From JAISFI01 sp031552335 (GTDB lineage: Bacteria; Bacteroidota; Bacteroidia; Bacteroidales; Azobacteroidaceae), in assembly GCA_031552335.1 (NCBI GenBank), contig JAVBMQ010000049.1:1-9173 (forward strand): a stretch of 9,173 nucleotides of DNA, read 5' to 3'. Under the pieces are notes generated by a model. That model was not told the DNA's origin, did no database searches, and saw only the letters and a program-made list of their open reading frames with translations. Below are positions 5,689 to 9,173 of this stretch, piece by piece. Position 1 is the first letter of the stretch. Each line of letters opens with the position of its first letter. A program made the position numbers and the translations under genes.

Positions 5689-7878
5689 ATGAAATCATTG
5701 GTGCTGTATCTGACTATTAGCTTATGCTGTCTTTTTCCCTTTGCCCAAACAAATGCGGCTGTGGAAATCTCAACTTCTGAGACTGAAATTGTTGAAATTA
5801 TTAAAAAAGTGAATTATTATTGGCAAAATAATAGCAAATCCAAATGGTCTTTCTGGGATGAAGCCGCCTATCATACCGGAAATATGGAAGCCTATTGTAC
5901 CACGGGTATTGAAGATTTTCGCCGTTATTCCGAGGCTTGGGCTGAAAAAAACGAGTGGAAGGGTGCAAAATCCGATGATAAATCCAGATGGAAGTATCAT
6001 TACGGAGAAACAAATGATTTTGTACTTTTCGGAGACTGGCAGATTTGTTTTCAAACCTATATAGATTTATATAACCTTGATCCGGACCCTAAAAAAATTG
6101 CCCGGGCTAAAGAGGTCATGGAACATGAAATGAGCACCCCAAACAGTGATTATTGGTGGTGGGCCGACGGATTGTATATGGTTATGCCTGTAATGACAAA
6201 ACTTTATAAATTGACCGGAGATACCCTGTACCTGAATAAACTGTATGAATACTATTTGTATGCTGACAGCGTCATGTATGACAAAGAGGAAGGCCTGTAT
6301 TATCGCGATGCCAAATATATTTACCCTAAACACAAAAGTACAAACGGGTTGAAAGATTTTTGGGCTCGAGGCGACGGATGGGTTTTTGCCGGACTTGCTA
6401 AAGTATTGAAAGATTTACCGGGAAACAATCCGAACAGATCTTTTTTTGTAGGCCGGTATAAAAAAATGGCTGAAGCAATTATTGCCGCTCAACAAAAAGA
6501 AGGATATTGGACCAGAAGTATGCTTGATCCGGAACATGCTCCCGGACCGGAAACAAGTGGAACAGCATTCTTTACTTATGGTTTATTCTGGGGAATCAAC
6601 AACGGTTATTTGAATAAAGAAGAATATATGCCTGCTGCTGCAAAAGCATGGAATTATCTTATTAATACTGCATTACAAGCAAATGGAAAAATCGGATATG
6701 TACAGCCTATCGGTGAAAAAGCAATTCCGGGACAGGTAGTGGATGCTAATTCCACAGCTAATTTTGGAGTGGGAGCTTTTCTTCTGGCAGCCTGCGAATT
6801 ACTTAAAATGAAAGGATACTATACCAGCTTTAATCCCGGACAGTTGTGGTTAGACAATAACGGCGAACATATCAATGCGCATGGTGGTGGAGTGATCTGC
6901 CACGATGGAAAGTATTATTGGTTCGGCGAACATAAAGGAGCCAAATCGAATAATGCATTGGTGGGTGTTACCTGTTACTCTTCCGATGATTTATATCGCT
7001 GGAAAAATGAAGGTATTGCTCTATCCGTGGATGAAGATCCTCAAAGTGAAATAGTAAAGGGTTGTATCATTGAACGTCCGAAAGTAATCTATAACAAAAA
7101 GACCAAAAAGTTTGTGATGTATTTCCATCTTGAATTGAAAGGAAAAGGTTATAGCGCCGCTCATGTTGGAATTGCTGTCAGTGATCATGCAACCGGTCCT
7201 TATAAATATATCCGCTCATGCCGTCCGAATGCAGGAAGTTGGCCTCTGAACATGTCTAAAGCAGAACGTAAAGACACTACTTCTGTCGATAGTTTTGAAG
7301 ATTGGTGGACTCCCCAATGGACGAAAGCTGTGAAAAGCGGTTTGTTTGTGCGCCGTGATTTCCAAGGCGGACAAATGTCGCGCGACATGACCCTTTTCGT
7401 AGATGATAATGGTAAGGCTTACCACATCTTCTCTTCCGAAGAAAATTTAACGATTCATATTGCCGAATTATCAGACGATTACCTGAGCCATACCGGAAAA
7501 TATATCCGTGTAGAACCCGCCGGGCACAATGAGGCTCCTGCAATCTTTAAAAAAGACGGAAAGTATTATATGATTACATCCGGGTGTACCGGTTGGGATC
7601 CTAATGCTGCTCGTCTGATGACTGCCGATAAGATTCTGGGTAACTGGACTTTACACCCGAACCCTTGTATAGGCAAAGGCTCTGACTTGACTTTCGGCGG
7701 ACAAAGTACTTATATCCTCCCTGTCAATGGAAAAAAGGATGCCTTTATTTTTATGGCCGACCAATGGAGGCCCCGCAGACCCATAGATGGTCGTTACCTC
7801 TGGCTTCCTATCACATTCGAAAACGGACTGCCTGTATTGAAATGGGCTGATCAATGGCAACTTGACGTTTTTAACTGA
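5689..7878 (+). CDS. Fused GH105 unsaturated-uronyl hydrolase and GH43 (GH43_24-like) galactanase
   Basis: From ATG 5689 the product has 729 residues. An in-frame TTG at 5650 is rejected because it falls inside the -7 element and the signal peptide (1-23, cleaved near TNA) begins at 5689. Residues ~24-375 are a GH105 (Glyco_hydro_88) alpha/alpha barrel: FGDWQ (114-118), WWADGLYMVMPV (157-168) with D160 as the likely catalytic Asp, FWARGDGW (224-231) and ETSGTAFFTYGLFWG (288-302). This family removes 4,5-unsaturated uronates left by lyases. After a very short linker, ~382-729 form a GH43 propeller like the lipoprotein at 1843-2901: INAHGGGVICHDGKYYWFGE (395-414), ERPKV (462-466), D566 in SRDMTLF, acid E615 in NEAPAIF and Q672 in GGQSTYIL, again without the usual Asp base. 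It carries an insert at ~513-561 absent from its paralogue. It is transcribed divergently from the GH2 operon. The domain calls are strong; the substrate, arabinogalactan, is inferred. Confidence 0.9.
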   Translation: MKSLVLYLTISLCCLFPFAQTNAAVEISTSETEIVEIIKKVNYYWQNNSKSKWSFWDEAAYHTGNMEAYCTTGIEDFRRYSEAWAEKNEWKGAKSDDKSRWKYHYGETNDFVLFGDWQICFQTYIDLYNLDPDPKKIARAKEVMEHEMSTPNSDYWWWADGLYMVMPVMTKLYKLTGDTLYLNKLYEYYLYADSVMYDKEEGLYYRDAKYIYPKHKSTNGLKDFWARGDGWVFAGLAKVLKDLPGNNPNRSFFVGRYKKMAEAIIAAQQKEGYWTRSMLDPEHAPGPETSGTAFFTYGLFWGINNGYLNKEEYMPAAAKAWNYLINTALQANGKIGYVQPIGEKAIPGQVVDANSTANFGVGAFLLAACELLKMKGYYTSFNPGQLWLDNNGEHINAHGGGVICHDGKYYWFGEHKGAKSNNALVGVTCYSSDDLYRWKNEGIALSVDEDPQSEIVKGCIIERPKVIYNKKTKKFVMYFHLELKGKGYSAAHVGIAVSDHATGPYKYIRSCRPNAGSWPLNMSKAERKDTTSVDSFEDWWTPQWTKAVKSGLFVRRDFQGGQMSRDMTLFVDDNGKAYHIFSSEENLTIHIAELSDDYLSHTGKYIRVEPAGHNEAPAIFKKDGKYYMITSGCTGWDPNAARLMTADKILGNWTLHPNPCIGKGSDLTFGGQSTYILPVNGKKDAFIFMADQWRPRRPIDGRYLWLPITFENGLPVLKWADQWQLDVFN

Positions 7879-7888
7879 CAAGCAACAA

Positions 7889-7919
7889 TTGTTTTTTGTT
7901 TTTTTAATACCTAATTTTG
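7889..7919 (+). promoter_or_regulatory. Promoter of the Rid-like gene
   Basis: TAATTTTG at 7912-7919 matches TAnnTTTG exactly and is followed by C. A -33-like ATTG ends at 7891, 20 nt upstream. Initiation near 7925 would leave a leader of only about 15 nt before the ATG at 7940. The element sits in the 61-nt gap after the GH105-GH43 stop and suggests separate transcription of the Rid-like gene. Confidence 0.55.
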
Positions 7920-7939
7920 CAGCATGAAAAAACAATAAA

Positions 7940-9082
7940 ATGACATATAAGAACATCAACTATAATGACCTGTCTATAAACATACAGTTATCTTTCTTTG
8001 CCCCGAAAAACGGAGCAAAAGAAATACATTGTATGGTACTGAATAATAATCCTGAATTTCCAACAGAAATTCAATTCAAGCACATCAACATTGCCCTATC
8101 CAGAATGAAAAGCATGCCTGATTTTGAACATGCTTCTTGCATTTGGAAACGTTTTTTTGTCAGTGATGCTGTCAACCAGGCAAAGTATCTGACAGAAGAC
8201 GGGAATGAAGCTATTTCTGTGGTACAACAAGCGCCTATGAACGGGACTAAAGTCGCTGTCTGGTTGTATTTTATCGAAAATTGTGTAGTTACAAAGGAAA
8301 AAGAAGGAATTGTGTCCTTCAGGAGAGGCTCATATAAACACATCATTCATACACAATTGCATGACAAGTCAGCTGATATAATACAACAAACTGATGCAAT
8401 TTTCGACCGTTATACAAAAGACCTTTCCGAAAGAAAGCTTTCATTGAAAAACAATTGTATCCGGACCTGGATTTATGTGCAAAATGTGGATATACAATAT
8501 GCGGGTATGGTAAAAGCCCGTAGAGAGTATTTTGAGAAAGAGGATTTGCGTCCGGAAACCCATTATATTGCCAGTACCGGTATTGAGGGAAGATACATAT
8601 ATCCGGAAGTCCTTGTTTTGATGGATACTTATGCAATTGAAGGTATCGGTCAGGAACAGATTACATTCTTACATGCTCCTACTCATCTGAATCCTACATA
8701 TGAATATGGTGTGACTTTTGAACGGGGTGCTGTCGTCAACTACGGAGATCGCCGGCATGTCTTTATTTCAGGCACAGCCAGCATCAATAACAAAGGAGAA
8801 ATCGTCCATCCTCAGGATATCCATCGGCAAACAGAACGTACCCTTGAGAATATCCATGCTTTATTGACTGAAGCAGAATCCGGCATGCAGGATGTTGCCC
8901 AAATGATTGTTTATCTGAGGGACACTGCCGACACTGCTATTGTTTCAAAATATCTGTCTGAACATTATCCGGATATTCCTCAGGTGATGGTTTGGGCTCC
9001 GGTTTGCCGTCCCGGCTGGCTGATAGAAATAGAATGTATTGCCATCAAGCAGACAGATAATAAATTATACGATAACTTTTAA
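7940..9082 (+). CDS. Rid/YjgF-superfamily protein resembling chorismatases
   Basis: A 380-residue protein with no signal peptide or membrane segment, so cytoplasmic. The C-terminal part (~255-368) is a Rid/YjgF domain: HVFISGTASINNKGEIVHP (273-291), QTERTLENIHALL (297-309), then APVCRPGWLIEIECIAI (353-369). A second, degenerate Rid-like half is suggested at ~105-205 (DIIQQTDAIFDRY, then RTWIYVQNVDIQYAGMVKARREYF). Two Rid-like halves in one 340-380 residue chain is the layout of chorismatases (FkbO, Hyg5, XanB2), whose C-terminal motif with Cys-Arg and a Glu-x-Glu is similar; C356, R357, E363 and E365 are the residues to examine. Aligned to E. coli RidA, the imine-deaminase Arg105 position is Q348, so simple RidA activity is unlikely. 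It follows the glycan enzyme by 61 nt but has its own promoter, and is 12 nt from the next gene. Chorismate hydrolysis is only a hypothesis; no partner pathway is visible. Confidence 0.72.
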   Translation: MTYKNINYNDLSINIQLSFFAPKNGAKEIHCMVLNNNPEFPTEIQFKHINIALSRMKSMPDFEHASCIWKRFFVSDAVNQAKYLTEDGNEAISVVQQAPMNGTKVAVWLYFIENCVVTKEKEGIVSFRRGSYKHIIHTQLHDKSADIIQQTDAIFDRYTKDLSERKLSLKNNCIRTWIYVQNVDIQYAGMVKARREYFEKEDLRPETHYIASTGIEGRYIYPEVLVLMDTYAIEGIGQEQITFLHAPTHLNPTYEYGVTFERGAVVNYGDRRHVFISGTASINNKGEIVHPQDIHRQTERTLENIHALLTEAESGMQDVAQMIVYLRDTADTAIVSKYLSEHYPDIPQVMVWAPVCRPGWLIEIECIAIKQTDNKLYDNF

Positions 9083-9094
9083 CAGGATTTCTTG

Positions 9095-9173
9095 ATGAAT
9101 TTCCAAGCAATTTTTTCTGGTAACCTTCCCCAAAAAGATAAGTCTCTCCTGAAATCTTTAGAAGAACAGGCTC
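9095..9173 (+). CDS. Start of an unidentified gene (3' end cut by window)
   Basis: An open frame from ATG 9095 runs to the window edge (26 codons: MNFQAIFSGNLPQKDKSLLK, then SLEEQA). AGGA at 9084-9087, 7 nt before the ATG, is a reasonable ribosome binding site, and the gap to the Rid-like stop is 12 nt, consistent with one operon. The residues are hydrophilic after a short mixed start with no signal peptide. I do not recognise the family. The reality of the gene rests on spacing, RBS and reading frame only. Confidence 0.5.
   Translation, partial: MNFQAIFSGNLPQKDKSLLKSLEEQA

Noticed and set aside
1..7878. Ulvan-degradation locus
   Set aside because: BNR-type lyases, GH105, GH43 and GH2 also occur in ulvan loci, so it stays an alternative. 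No sulfatase or GH78 is seen here, and the GH43 domains carry beta-1,3-galactanase-type residues rather than xylosidase-type ones.
7884..7910. Possible terminator after the GH105-GH43 gene
   Set aside because: The perfect palindrome AACAATTGTT (7884-7893) is followed by T-rich DNA, but it leaves only about 3 bp of stem once a loop is allowed, and it overlaps the -33 region of the next promoter. Too weak to call.
1..9173. tRNA or rRNA genes, CRISPR arrays, insertion sequences, attachment sites
   Set aside because: Almost the whole window is accounted for by intact coding sequence, and the gaps (306, 61, 12, 11 and 6 nt) show no cloverleaf, regularly spaced array, transposase or terminal repeats.

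Overview
The window reads as part of a glycan-degradation (polysaccharide utilization) locus from a member of the Bacteroidales. Reasons: AT-rich DNA of even composition, tightly packed secreted carbohydrate-active enzymes, starts with weak or no Shine-Dalgarno sequence, and -7 promoter elements matching the Bacteroides consensus TAnnTTTG. The genus cannot be fixed from the sequence alone. No SusC/SusD pair, sensor-regulator, sulfatase, RNA gene, CRISPR array or mobile element lies inside the window.

Layout. A minus-strand operon reads from about 5382 leftwards: a GH2 beta-galactosidase (5382-2908), a GH43 lipoprotein of the exo-beta-1,3-galactanase type (2901-1843), and a BNR_4 beta-propeller with a C-terminal PA14-like domain, a candidate polysaccharide lyase cut by the left edge (1831-1). 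Gaps are 6 and 11 nt. A 306-nt divergent intergenic region (5383-5688) holds a good promoter for that operon, a 21-bp-phased direct repeat that looks like an operator, and a weaker promoter for the plus-strand gene. On the plus strand, 5689-7878 encodes a two-domain enzyme: an N-terminal GH105 unsaturated-uronyl hydrolase fused to a second GH43 domain paralogous to the lipoprotein across the divergent promoter. Next comes a Rid/YjgF-fold protein resembling chorismatases (7940-9082) with its own consensus promoter, then the first 26 codons of an unidentified gene (9095 to the right edge).

Working together. The enzyme set fits removal of type II arabinogalactan (arabinogalactan-protein) decorations. 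A lyase would cleave at a 4-linked glucuronate (for example under a rhamnose cap) and leave a 4,5-unsaturated uronate. The GH105 domain would remove that residue. GH2 would take beta-galactose, and the two GH43 modules would take galactose from the beta-1,3-galactan backbone. The substrate is inferred from the family combination, chiefly the GH43_24-like residues; an ulvan-like or other uronate-containing glycan is the main alternative. The Rid-like gene and the gene after it are probably a separate transcription unit and may have nothing to do with the glycan.
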